Assembly (NCBI GenBank): GCA_002504405.1
Contig: DARO01000008.1
Coordinates: forward strand, 1 to 34,944
Direction of reading: 5' to 3'
Length of the DNA stretch: 34,944 bases
From: Methanomassiliicoccaceae archaeon UBA71
Lineage (GTDB): Archaea; Thermoplasmatota; Thermoplasmata; Methanomassiliicoccales; Methanomethylophilaceae
A program made the position numbers and the translations under genes. Position 1 is the stretch's first letter. Each line of letters starts with the position of its first letter. The notes below the pieces were generated by a model. It did not search any database. It worked only from the letters and a program-made list of their open reading frames with translations, and was not told the DNA's origin. Shown here in pieces: positions 1 through 7,275 of the stretch.

Positions 1-374
1 GCACACGTCCAGGTTTCGTATGATTGGTGATCATCGGACTTTATCCGCTCTCATCCTCCATTTACGGAGTCCTACACCTCTTCCCCGGAACAGGACCTCT
101 GTCCGAGTGCATGATTGATTCTGATTCTGAATCCTGCCAGATTCTGACAGGTGCGGAACCGCTGTAAACAGCGGAAGTATTTAACACTTCCGACGCTCGG
201 CCTCCGCAGACATTCTGATCCGAACTTCCGACCATGGCAATCCGCCATGACCACACGATGCCACACATCGCGCAGAACGGCGTATTATGCCCAAGTACAT
301 AATACTTTGCATTGGCCCTTCCTGAGACGGCATCGAAATCCGGCGTTTGGCGACAAATCATACGGTTTGGCGCA
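1..374. other. Non-coding stretch with inverted and direct repeats
   Basis: I see no convincing gene here; the open frames lack recognisable homology and good start signals. It holds inverted repeats at 159-174 (7-base arms, 2-base loop), 172-192 (7-base arms around ATTTAAC, a TATA-like core) and 282-305 (8-base arms, 8-base spacer). The octamer GTTTGGCG occurs at 345-352 and again at 365-372, exactly 20 bases apart. ATTCTGA occurs three times between 118 and 147. It may be the control region of a gene left of the window or of a small RNA. Confidence 0.4.
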
Positions 375-767
375 TCATGGAGTAAAGGTAATCATGATGC
401 AGTCGGGGATCAGGGACCTGAGGCGCTTCAGATCGGGATGGTACAGACGTACGGAATCCTCACGGTACATCCTCTTCCCGAGCATCCTTGCGATGACCGC
501 CGCCTCCGCCCTGCCGTCGACCTTCCATGCAGACCCCTCGCCTGATATGTCGGTGGACACGTAGATCGGCAGCCTCAGCCTCAGCCTCTCCGAATCCTCG
601 CATGCATCCCAGAGCCTTTGGAGCTGATCCTCGGGTATCGTCACCGTGGACCCGTCCCTCACCTTGTAGGTGCGGTCCCCTCCGTCAATCATCTCGGCGA
701 GCAACGGCTTCGATGTAGCGAGGTTGGAATTCAGATCCTTCATTATGGACTCCACGAATCCTTCCAT
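375..767 (-). CDS. UPF0216 (DUF61) family protein
   Basis: A 130-residue protein matching the archaeal UPF0216/DUF61 family, whose function is unknown. The C-terminal half carries the family-like core: LPIYVSTDIS near residues 67-76, then the GSAWKVDG segment, then RMLGK and a YHPDLKRLR stretch. Length is normal for the family. The start is ATG at 767, about 20 bases after a TATA-like element at 787-796, so the message is probably leaderless or nearly so. It is divergent from nifB. The family assignment rests on recalled sequence similarity; no function is inferred. Confidence 0.75.
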   Translation of the reverse strand: MEGFVESIMKDLNSNLATSKPLLAEMIDGGDRTYKVRDGSTVTIPEDQLQRLWDACEDSERLRLRLPIYVSTDISGEGSAWKVDGRAEAAVIARMLGKRMYREDSVRLYHPDLKRLRSLIPDCIMITFTP

Positions 768-786
768 CGTCCTATTATTATTCTAT

Positions 787-796
787 TATGTATAAG
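787..796 (-). promoter_or_regulatory. TATA box of the UPF0216 gene
   Basis: On the minus strand this reads as CTTATACATA, placed about 20-29 bases before the ATG at 767. Confidence 0.45.
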
Positions 797-881
797 GCGG
801 TTCCCGAGACGTTACCGTTTCATTAAGCTGAGGCTCCTCCCGGAACTTCACGACTGTTTTGTTCCGATTCCGTTAACGGCG

Positions 882-891
882 TTTATTTATA
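882..891 (+). promoter_or_regulatory. TATA box of nifB
   Basis: TTTATTTATA lies 25-34 bases before the nifB ATG. This predicts a transcript start close to 910 and a very short leader, with AGGGGC just before the ATG as a possible ribosome site. Confidence 0.5.
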
Positions 892-915
892 CTCTCCCAC
901 CCTAACCAGGGGCGC

Positions 916-2145
916 ATGTCACACGACGATAGCCTGGAGGAGGCCCTGGCGAGCCATCCCTGCTACAACGAGGATGCTCATCGTAGATTCGCGAGGATGC
1001 ACATCCCGGTGGCTCCCGCCTGCAATATTCAGTGCAACTACTGCAACAGGAAGTTCGACTGCTGCAACGAATCCCGCCCGGGTGTCACGAGCGAGGTCCT
1101 AACGCCCGCGCAAGCGGCAGACAAGGTTGCCTATGTCCGCGAGAGGATCCCTAACCTAAGTGTCATAGGGATAGCGGGACCGGGAGACCCCATGGCCAAC
1201 GAAACAACCTTCGAGTCCATCCGTCTCATCCGCAACCGCTTCCCGGACCTGACCATGTGCGTTTCCACGAACGGCCTGGCCCTGCCCGAGAACGCCCAGA
1301 GGCTTCACGACCTCGGCGTGAGGTTCGTTACGGTCACGATGAACGCCTGCGATCCGAAGATAGGCGCCCTCGTGTACAGCCGCGTGAGATCTGGAGGAAC
1401 GGACCTCCATGGGACGGAGGGCGCGGAGCTCCTGATCAGGAAACAGACGGAGGGCATAGAGGTCTGCTCCGGACTCGGCATGCTCGTGAAGGTCAACATC
1501 GTCATGATCCCCGGGATCAACGACGGACACATCCCGGAGCTTGTCAAATACGTGAAGTCGCACGGGGCATACATGGTCAACATCCTGCCCCTCATTCCTG
1601 TAGAAGGGACTCCGTTCGCGGACATGAAGGCCCCCACCCCGCAGGAGAGACGTGAGATAATGGACCTCTGCTCAATAGACGCACGCATGATGCGCCACTG
1701 CAGGCAGTGCAGGGCGGACGCCATCGGACTACTTGGCGAGGACAGGTCCCAGGAGTTCGCCCGCATCGGCGGATGCGGATCAGGGTGCGGCCCCTCGGAA
1801 CCCCCGATGGTCCACTACATGCGGAACCCGGATGTTGTTGCCGTGGCGACCTCGGACGGCGCTTCCGTGGACGAAGGGTTCGGCAGCACCCCCATGTTCT
1901 TCGTGTACGATGTCTCCGGATCGTCACCGCTTCTCCTCAGGAAGGTCCCCGTAGACCGCTCCTCGCCTGCATCCGGGATCGGCCACAGGGAGCACATAGC
2001 ATCCATAGCCGAGTCCCTCGGCGATTGCGGATGCGTGATAGCCGCCGAGATCGGCCATATGCCGTCCCGCATGCTGTCGGACCTTGGCATAAGGGTCGTC
2101 ATATCCAATGGGAGCGTCGCGGATGCCCTCCGTGGACTGCGATGA
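916..2145 (+). CDS. nifB: NifB-type radical SAM protein with C-terminal NifX-like domain
   Basis: NifB converts [4Fe-4S] pairs to the 8Fe-9S-carbide NifB-cofactor, the precursor of nitrogenase cofactors, using SAM radicals. The 409-residue protein has the N-terminal HPCY motif (H14, C16) and the SAM-cluster cysteines C36-x3-C40-x2-C43, followed by the NifB-typical NESRPGV. It also has a late RQCRADAIGLLGED segment. Residues from about 307 to the end look like the NifX/NifB C-terminal cofactor-binding domain. The two-domain form is as in bacterial NifB; many methanogens carry a shorter stand-alone NifB. No nifHDK, nifEN or glnB gene is in the window, so a nitrogenase role is not supported locally. 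It could serve a non-nitrogenase metallocluster. Family call is firm, physiological role open. Confidence 0.9.
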   Translation: MSHDDSLEEALASHPCYNEDAHRRFARMHIPVAPACNIQCNYCNRKFDCCNESRPGVTSEVLTPAQAADKVAYVRERIPNLSVIGIAGPGDPMANETTFESIRLIRNRFPDLTMCVSTNGLALPENAQRLHDLGVRFVTVTMNACDPKIGALVYSRVRSGGTDLHGTEGAELLIRKQTEGIEVCSGLGMLVKVNIVMIPGINDGHIPELVKYVKSHGAYMVNILPLIPVEGTPFADMKAPTPQERREIMDLCSIDARMMRHCRQCRADAIGLLGEDRSQEFARIGGCGSGCGPSEPPMVHYMRNPDVVAVATSDGASVDEGFGSTPMFFVYDVSGSSPLLLRKVPVDRSSPASGIGHREHIASIAESLGDCGCVIAAEIGHMPSRMLSDLGIRVVISNGSVADALRGLR

Positions 2146-2264
2146 TGCCATGGGTACGGGAAACAGGGAGCCCTACCGCAAGGAAAGGCGATCGCCCGTG
2201 ACCCGATGGAGCGTTTGATCCGGGATGGGTGGAAGCCGTCCCGCCAGTTGACCCCGATTCAATG

Positions 2265-2272
2265 TTTATATA
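2265..2272 (+). promoter_or_regulatory. TATA box of alaS
   Basis: TTTATATA, 40 bases before the chosen alaS ATG. It predicts transcription from about 2295, with GGAG at 2300-2303 as ribosome site. Confidence 0.55.
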
Positions 2273-2311
2273 GGGGGAAGCCTAAGGCCCCCTCCATACG
2301 GAGTGTACATC

Positions 2312-4090
2312 ATGGACGCTCAACAGATGAGAGAGACCTACATCGACTTCTTCAAGCAGAGGGGGCACGCACAGATAAGCTCCGCCTCCCTGATTCCCGA
2401 GAACGACCCGACTGTGCTTTTCACCACAGCAGGGATGCACCCGCTCGTGCCCTACCTCCTCGGAGAGAGGCATCCCGCAGGCACCAGGCTGGTCGACTTC
2501 CAGAAATGCGTCAGGACTGGAGACATCGACGAGGTCGGCGACGCCAGCCACCTCACCTTCTTCGAGATGCTCGGCAACTGGTCCCTCGGCGACTACTTCA
2601 AGGAGGAGTCCATCGCATGGAGCTACGAGCTCCTGACCTCCGTCCTGGGCATCGACCGCGACCAGCTGGCCGTCACAGCCTTCGCAGGGGAGGGGGACAT
2701 ACCCCGTGATGATGAGACCGCCAACCTCTGGAAGAGCCACGGCATGAGGGACGACCAGATCTTCTTCTACGGGAGGAATGACAACTGGTGGGGCCCCGCT
2801 GGCCAGACCGGACCCTGCGGACCCGACACCGAGATATTCTTCGATGACGGGAGGCCGAAATGCGGACCCGACTGCGGCCCGTCCTGCCACTGCGGCAAGT
2901 ACACGGAGATCTGGAACAACGTTTTCATGCAGTACTTCAAGGATGCCGATGGCAAGTTCACCCCCCTGAAGCAGAAGAACGTGGACACTGGCATGGGACT
3001 CGAGAGGATCCTCCGCGTGCTGAACGGCGTGGAGACCGTGTACGACACCCCGCTCTTCTCCGGGATCATCGGCAAGGTCGAGGAGATCTCCGGCAAGAAG
3101 TACGGGACTGACGAGGAGACCACACGCGCATTCAGGATCGTCGCAGACCACCTGAGGGCGGCCACGTTCATCCTCGGGGACGGGGTCACTCCCGCAAAGG
3201 TCGGGCAGGGATACATACTCAGGAGGCTCATCAGGAGGGCCAGCAGATACCTATCCAAGCTCGGGGTAGATGATGTCTGCATGCGCCAGGTCGCAGAGGT
3301 CATCGTCGAGCAGTACTCCAAGGCCTACCCGGAGCTAGAGAGGAACAAGGACTTCATCTACAGTAACATCACAGGCGAGGAGGAGAAGTTCCACAAGACC
3401 CTCACCAAGGGCCTCAGGAGGTTCAACGAGATGATCTCCGAGAACGGCGACTCGGAGGTCCTGAACGGAGAGGCTGTCTTCAGGCTCTACGACACGTTCG
3501 GGTTCCCCGTGGAGCTCACACAGGAGCTCGCCGCGGAGCAGGGCAAGAAGGTGGACCTCGCAGACTTCCAGAACAGGTTCAAGGCCCACCAGGAGAACTC
3601 CAGGATGGGTGCCGACCAGCAGTTCAAGGGAGGGCTCGCTGACCATGCGGTCGAGACCACCAAGCTGCACACCGCCACCCACCTGCTCAACGCAGCGCTC
3701 AGGAGGCACGTCAGCCCAGATATCCAGCAGAAGGGGTCCAACATCACCGCCGAGAGACTCAGGTTCGATTTCAACCTCGATAGGAAATGCACCCCCGAAG
3801 AGCTCAAGGCCGTGGAGGACGATGTCAACGAGGCGATCAGAGCCGCCATACCCGTTGTCTGCGAGGAGATGACCGTCGAGGAGGCCCGCCAGCGCGGAGC
3901 CATCGGCGTCTTCGGCGACAAGTACGGGGAGAGGGTCAAGGTCTACACGATCGGCGACGTCTCATGCGAGATATGCGGCGGACCCCATGTGTCCAACACC
4001 TCCGAGCTCCAGGGATTCAAGATCAAGAAGGAGGAGAGCTCGGCGGCCGGCATCAGGAGGATAAAGGCCGTCGTCGGCAAGTTCGACTGA
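2312..4090 (+). CDS. alaS: Alanyl-tRNA synthetase, compact bacterial-type form
   Basis: Charges tRNA-Ala with alanine. The start is ATG at 2312, with GGAG eight bases upstream; an in-frame GTG at 2303 has no such signal. The 592-residue protein begins directly with the catalytic domain (RETYIDFF, then FTTAGM) and lacks the N-terminal extension of archaeal AlaRS. The editing-domain zinc ligands are present: H453 and H457 in HTATH, C555 and H559 in the CGGPH segment. Only about 20 residues join the middle domain to HTATH, so the beta-barrel subdomain of standard AlaRS appears missing. The protein ends right after the editing core with no C-Ala domain. Usual AlaRS is about 870-920 residues. The form recalls short bacterial enzymes, including those of candidate-phyla bacteria. 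tRNA-Ala(TGC), with its G3-U70 pair, lies 660 bases downstream. Confidence 0.93.
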   Translation: MDAQQMRETYIDFFKQRGHAQISSASLIPENDPTVLFTTAGMHPLVPYLLGERHPAGTRLVDFQKCVRTGDIDEVGDASHLTFFEMLGNWSLGDYFKEESIAWSYELLTSVLGIDRDQLAVTAFAGEGDIPRDDETANLWKSHGMRDDQIFFYGRNDNWWGPAGQTGPCGPDTEIFFDDGRPKCGPDCGPSCHCGKYTEIWNNVFMQYFKDADGKFTPLKQKNVDTGMGLERILRVLNGVETVYDTPLFSGIIGKVEEISGKKYGTDEETTRAFRIVADHLRAATFILGDGVTPAKVGQGYILRRLIRRASRYLSKLGVDDVCMRQVAEVIVEQYSKAYPELERNKDFIYSNITGEEEKFHKTLTKGLRRFNEMISENGDSEVLNGEAVFRLYDTFGFPVELTQELAAEQGKKVDLADFQNRFKAHQENSRMGADQQFKGGLADHAVETTKLHTATHLLNAALRRHVSPDIQQKGSNITAERLRFDFNLDRKCTPEELKAVEDDVNEAIRAAIPVVCEEMTVEEARQRGAIGVFGDKYGERVKVYTIGDVSCEICGGPHVSNTSELQGFKIKKEESSAAGIRRIKAVVGKFD

Positions 4091-4137
4091 ACGGGATCGG
4101 TACGCTCCCTATCGAGCGCCGGATGCCCGTGAAAACC

Positions 4138-4167
4138 CCGCGGGGCCCGAGAATGGCGGCCCCGCGG
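4138..4167 (+). terminator. Strong GC hairpin after alaS
   Basis: A perfect 10-bp stem (CCGCGGGGCC paired with GGCCCCGCGG) with a 10-base loop, starting 48 bases after the alaS stop and followed by a short GTTTATC. The convergent small gene ends at 4218, so the hairpin may serve both strands. Confidence 0.5.
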
Positions 4168-4217
4168 ATTAACCCGTTTATCTTGCGACCGGCTAGGAGG
4201 AAACCGCCGGCGCCCGT

Positions 4218-4463
4218 TCAACAGGACACCGGCATGATGGCCTCCGTCCTCGATTCTATACTCCTCACGTACAGGTTCATCTTCCTGGTTATGTCCCTGA
4301 GGTATCCGGACGGATCCTCGGACTCCAGCACCAGAAGGGACATGCTGCATGCGAGAGCGTTCACAGCCTCCGTCGTCGTGTAGTTCCTCTCCCCGATGAT
4401 CGAGATGAGATCGAAGAAGAATCCCTCGAACCCCTCGCCCTTGGAGCATCCACAGTCTTCCAT
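4218..4463 (-). CDS. Small protein of unknown function
   Basis: I do not recognise this 81-residue protein. It starts with a cysteine-rich MEDCGC and ends in a cysteine; the middle looks helical and soluble, with no membrane segment. The start at 4463 is chosen because AAGGGGTG stands six bases upstream and a TATA box at 4573-4580 predicts transcription from about 4550. An upstream in-frame ATG at 4565 would precede that start. The Cys-x-Cys ends could bind a metal or form disulfides, but this is a guess. It converges on alaS. Confidence 0.55.
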   Translation of the reverse strand: MEDCGCSKGEGFEGFFFDLISIIGERNYTTTEAVNALACSMSLLVLESEDPSGYLRDITRKMNLYVRSIESRTEAIMPVSC

Positions 4464-4750
4464 TACCCGCACCCCTTGTAGTCGTTCTGCCTGCGGTGTA
4501 AGCGGTTTTGGTTTGAGCAGCAACAGATCGGTTCGTCCCCACCGCAGGTTGGAATATACATCCAACTAAATCATATTTAAAACGATGCCTCATGATTACA
4601 TAGAGCGGTGCGGAATGTGTCTTCCGCTGAGAGATGGGGGCATTCCCCAAGTCATCAGTCGCATAGATGGATGTCTAATCCAACTAATCATCAGAAAAAT
4701 TAAATAGAACTGTCCGAGGGAAACTGGAACGAAGGGAAAATGCAAGGAGG
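4464..4750. other. Intergenic region between the small gene and tRNA-Ala
   Basis: Holds the promoter of the 4218-4463 gene at its left end and T-rich tracts (minus strand) at about 4690-4740 that probably end tRNA-Ala transcription. No gene or further RNA was recognised in it. Confidence 0.4.
4573..4580 (-). promoter_or_regulatory. TATA box of the small gene 4218-4463
   Basis: Minus strand TTAAATAT; predicts a roughly 85-base leader before the ATG at 4463. Confidence 0.4.
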
Positions 4751-4824
4751 TGGACTGGGCGAGATTCGAACTCGCGACTTCTTGCTTGCAAAGCAAGCGA
4801 TCTAACCAGCTGATCTACCAGCCC
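4751..4824 (-). tRNA. tRNA-Ala (anticodon TGC)
   Basis: A 74-base cloverleaf on the minus strand. The acceptor stem GGGCTGG pairs with CCAGTCC and contains the G3-U70 wobble, the main alanine identity element. D stem GATC/GATC, anticodon stem CTTGC/GCAAG around the loop TTTGCAA, T stem GCGAG/CTCGC around TTCGAAT. The discriminator is A and CCA is not encoded. No intron is seen. Confidence 0.96.
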
Positions 4825-4847
4825 GATGAACGCGACTATATGGACGA

Positions 4848-4857
4848 CTAATAAAAA
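4848..4857 (-). promoter_or_regulatory. TATA box of tRNA-Ala
   Basis: Minus strand TTTTTATTAG, 24-33 bases before the first base of the tRNA, the usual archaeal spacing. Confidence 0.5.
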
Positions 4858-4949
4858 TGTTTTGGACGAACAGAGCAGCCTTCCTCGTGAAAACCGGCCC
4901 GAAACCATCACATCCAGCTCTCGGAAGCCCTGACTGCCGCTGACGCGGG

Positions 4950-6302
4950 TCATCGGGAGGCAATCGTCCCCGGGCGCATCCTGCTGTATCCGCGGACCGC
5001 CACGGAGTATATCATAGCACCTCCGATGACGGACCCGACGACGACCGCCCAGTAGATCCAGTACAGGGACACCATCGCCCCCAGGGCATAGAGGGCGATG
5101 TAGACGAGGTTCCTGACGACGGCGCAGACCAGGGACCAGTCGGAACGCCCCATGGCCTGCAGGAAGCTCGCGGATACCGGTATCACCGAGTAGAACGGGA
5201 GGCACAGGCTGATTATCCTGAGGGCCTCCGCCATGTCACTGGTCAGATAGGAGGTGCTCTCCGAGTATGTGAACGGATAAAGCATGGGCTCCGGGATCAG
5301 AATGAGGACTGCGGAAATCGCGACAGCCAGAAGAGCAGCGAACCACAATGAGTAGTGGAAGGAGTCCCTCATCTTCCACCGATCGCCCTGGCCGAGAGCG
5401 GCGGAGGCCACTGGCACAAGCGCCGATCCGACGGCATACGCCGGAAGAAGAGCCAGGTTGACGATGAGGTTCGGTACTGAGTACACGGCGAGACCCTCGG
5501 ACCCTGCGCACCATATGACCAGGTAGTTCAGGACCAGGTTCATTGAGTACATCACTGTGTACTCGGCCATCTGCGGCACCCCCACAAACAGCACGTCGGA
5601 CAAACGCTCGCGGTCCCAGTGGAATCCGGACCTGCGGATCCTGATCAGGCTGTGGCCGTGGTAGAACATAAGACCCACAAGGGTGGACACCACGGTAGCA
5701 ATGACAGTAGCTATCGACGCTCCGGCGATACCGAGGTCCAAGACATAGATGAGCAGGGGGTCGAGAACGATGTTGGTCACCGCCATTGCCGCCATCATTA
5801 TCGTGGAGACCTTGGCGGCTCCCTCGCCTCTGATCAGACCGGATATCACACCGTTTATGACCAGTATCGGCGTGCCCGCCATTAGCCAGATCATATAATC
5901 GCTGGCGACGGGGGCGACATCCCCGGCGCCTGCGAGCACCATTATGTCCTCGCACAGGAACACGAGGATCGGCGTCAGAACCAGGCCCAGTATGAGACCG
6001 AACATCAACGCCTGCAAGGCGCACCCTTCGGCACGGTCCCTCCTGCCCGAGCCTATGTGCCTTGCCAGCGTCGCCGTCCCACCGACACCCAGACCCAGAC
6101 CGAGGCCTGTTATCACGAAGTACACTGGGGCACCGATGGCCACGGCGGCCAGAGCATCCGTCCCGAGCCCTGAGCACCATGCCCTGTCGGCGAACGAGTT
6201 GACCTCTGTGACGAGGAGAGCCAGCAGCAGGGGGAGGGCCATGGTGCGGATGGCCTTCCTGGGCTCCCCCAGAAGCATGGAGACATTCTCCTCGGCAGAC
6301 AT
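4950..6302 (-). CDS. MATE family exporter
   Basis: A 450-residue polytopic membrane protein of the multi-antimicrobial extrusion (NorM/DinF) superfamily, which expels cationic drugs or metabolites in exchange for Na+ or H+. It is strongly hydrophobic with about twelve membrane segments in two similar halves. The first helix region reads PLLLALLVTEVNSFADRAW and is followed by GLGLGLGVGGTATLARHIGSG, typical of the MATE loop after helix 2. Its length is normal. The ATG at 6302 lies about 25 bases after a TATA box at 6326-6334, so it is probably leaderless. The substrate cannot be told from sequence. It is divergent from the aromatic operon, with no evidence of a functional link. Confidence 0.9.
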   Translation of the reverse strand: MSAEENVSMLLGEPRKAIRTMALPLLLALLVTEVNSFADRAWCSGLGTDALAAVAIGAPVYFVITGLGLGLGVGGTATLARHIGSGRRDRAEGCALQALMFGLILGLVLTPILVFLCEDIMVLAGAGDVAPVASDYMIWLMAGTPILVINGVISGLIRGEGAAKVSTIMMAAMAVTNIVLDPLLIYVLDLGIAGASIATVIATVVSTLVGLMFYHGHSLIRIRRSGFHWDRERLSDVLFVGVPQMAEYTVMYSMNLVLNYLVIWCAGSEGLAVYSVPNLIVNLALLPAYAVGSALVPVASAALGQGDRWKMRDSFHYSLWFAALLAVAISAVLILIPEPMLYPFTYSESTSYLTSDMAEALRIISLCLPFYSVIPVSASFLQAMGRSDWSLVCAVVRNLVYIALYALGAMVSLYWIYWAVVVGSVIGGAMIYSVAVRGYSRMRPGTIASR

Positions 6303-6325
6303 GCATGCACATCGCCATGATGTCG

Positions 6326-6334
6326 TTTAATATC
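6326..6334 (-). promoter_or_regulatory. TATA box of the MATE gene
   Basis: Minus strand GATATTAAA, 24-32 bases before the ATG at 6302. Confidence 0.5.
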
Positions 6335-6383
6335 ATCCTCTGAAGCGCTCGGACGATGAATTAAAGAACCCCTCTACATTCGC

Positions 6384-6391
6384 CTATATAG
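6384..6391 (+). promoter_or_regulatory. TATA box of the aromatic operon
   Basis: CTATATAG, a self-complementary TATA element, predicts a transcript start near 6412 and a leader of about 65 bases before the ATG at 6477. Confidence 0.55.
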
Positions 6392-6394
6392 ACA

Positions 6395-6412
6395 CGCGCG
6401 GACGTCCGCGCG
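6395..6412. promoter_or_regulatory. Perfect 18-bp palindrome, candidate operator of the aromatic operon
   Basis: CGCGCGGACGTCCGCGCG reads the same on both strands and sits between the TATA box and the predicted transcript start, where archaeal repressors commonly block RNA polymerase. No regulator gene is adjacent. Confidence 0.45.
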
Positions 6413-6422
6413 CGCGAAGCTG

Positions 6423-6464
6423 TCGACATGTTGAAATACAATGTCGAGTGTTAGCACTTAGCAC
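6423..6464 (+). promoter_or_regulatory. Leader of the aromatic operon: inverted repeat and tandem heptamer
   Basis: TCGACAT (6423-6429) and ATGTCGA (6441-6447) form an inverted repeat with an 11-base spacer. Immediately after come two copies of TTAGCAC (6451-6464). Both lie in the predicted leader. No known riboswitch was recognised. Confidence 0.35.
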
Positions 6465-6476
6465 GGGGTGAACCCT

Positions 6477-7271
6477 ATGTTCGGAAAAAGCATCAGACTC
6501 GAGAGGATAGTAGACAGGAACACCGGAAACTGCGTCATAGTCCCAATGGACCACGGCGTCTCGATCGGACCCACAGAGGGCCTGATCAACATGAAGAAGA
6601 CCGTGGACGACGTAGCAAACGGGGGCGCCACCGCCGTTCTCATGCACAAGGGTCTGATCCGTTATAGCCACCGTACCAGCGGCCACGATATCGGTCTCAT
6701 CCTCCACCTCTCCGCTTCCACCGACCTGGGGGTGACCAGCAACAGCAAGGTTCTGGTCGCCACCGTGGAAGAGGCGCTGAAGATCGGTGCCGATGCGGTC
6801 TCCGTGCACATCAACGTCGGAGCCGAGACCGAGCCCGAGATGCTATACGACCTCGGACAGGTCAGCAAGGAGTGCAACGAATGGGGGATGCCCCTCCTCG
6901 TGATGGCGTACCCCCGCGGTCCCAAGATAAAGAACTCCTACGATGCAGGAGCCGTCGGGCACGCCGCCAGGGTCGCTGCTGAACTCGGAGCCGATCTGGT
7001 CAAATGCAGCTACACGGGGGACATCGATTCCTTCAGGGAGGTCGTCAAGGGCACCCTCGCCCCCATCGTGATCGCAGGAGGCCCCAAGATGAACTCCGAC
7101 GATGAGATCCTCCAGATGGTCTACGACTCCATACAGGCAGGGGGCCACGGAGTCTCCATCGGCAGGAACGTCTTCCAGCACAGGGACGTCGAGGCCATGA
7201 CAAGGGCGGTTTCGGACATCGTCCTCCGCGGATACACCGTGGAGGAGGCCAAGAAGAACAACCTGAGCTGA
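6477..7271 (+). CDS. 2-amino-3,7-dideoxy-D-threo-hept-6-ulosonate (ADH) synthase
   Basis: First enzyme of the archaeal route to dehydroquinate. It joins 6-deoxy-5-ketofructose 1-phosphate with aspartate semialdehyde by a class I aldolase reaction. The 264-residue protein closely follows Methanocaldococcus MJ0400: VPMDHGVS, the GGATAVLMHKG stretch, HINVGAE, MAYPRG, then LVKCSYTGDIDSFREVVKG (with the expected Schiff-base lysine) and the phosphate-binding GRNVFQH. The start is ATG at 6477, because GGGGTG stands six bases upstream; the GTG at 6468 is part of that signal. It opens the seven-gene operon, and the next gene begins four bases after its stop. Confidence 0.95.
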   Translation: MFGKSIRLERIVDRNTGNCVIVPMDHGVSIGPTEGLINMKKTVDDVANGGATAVLMHKGLIRYSHRTSGHDIGLILHLSASTDLGVTSNSKVLVATVEEALKIGADAVSVHINVGAETEPEMLYDLGQVSKECNEWGMPLLVMAYPRGPKIKNSYDAGAVGHAARVAAELGADLVKCSYTGDIDSFREVVKGTLAPIVIAGGPKMNSDDEILQMVYDSIQAGGHGVSIGRNVFQHRDVEAMTRAVSDIVLRGYTVEEAKKNNLS

Positions 7272-7275
7272 TCGC

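Noticed and set aside
62..361. Minus-strand frame of 99 codons in the left non-coding stretch
   Set aside because: No family resemblance, no ribosome site or TATA box at leaderless distance, and its composition looks like random translation.
2146..2264. Possible C/D box small RNA after nifB (a GATGATG-like box)
   Set aside because: No convincing box D or paired guide structure could be found.
4566..4750. tRNA-Pyl or another small RNA in the gap beside tRNA-Ala
   Set aside because: I found no cloverleaf or known RNA motif there, only promoter and T-rich tracts.
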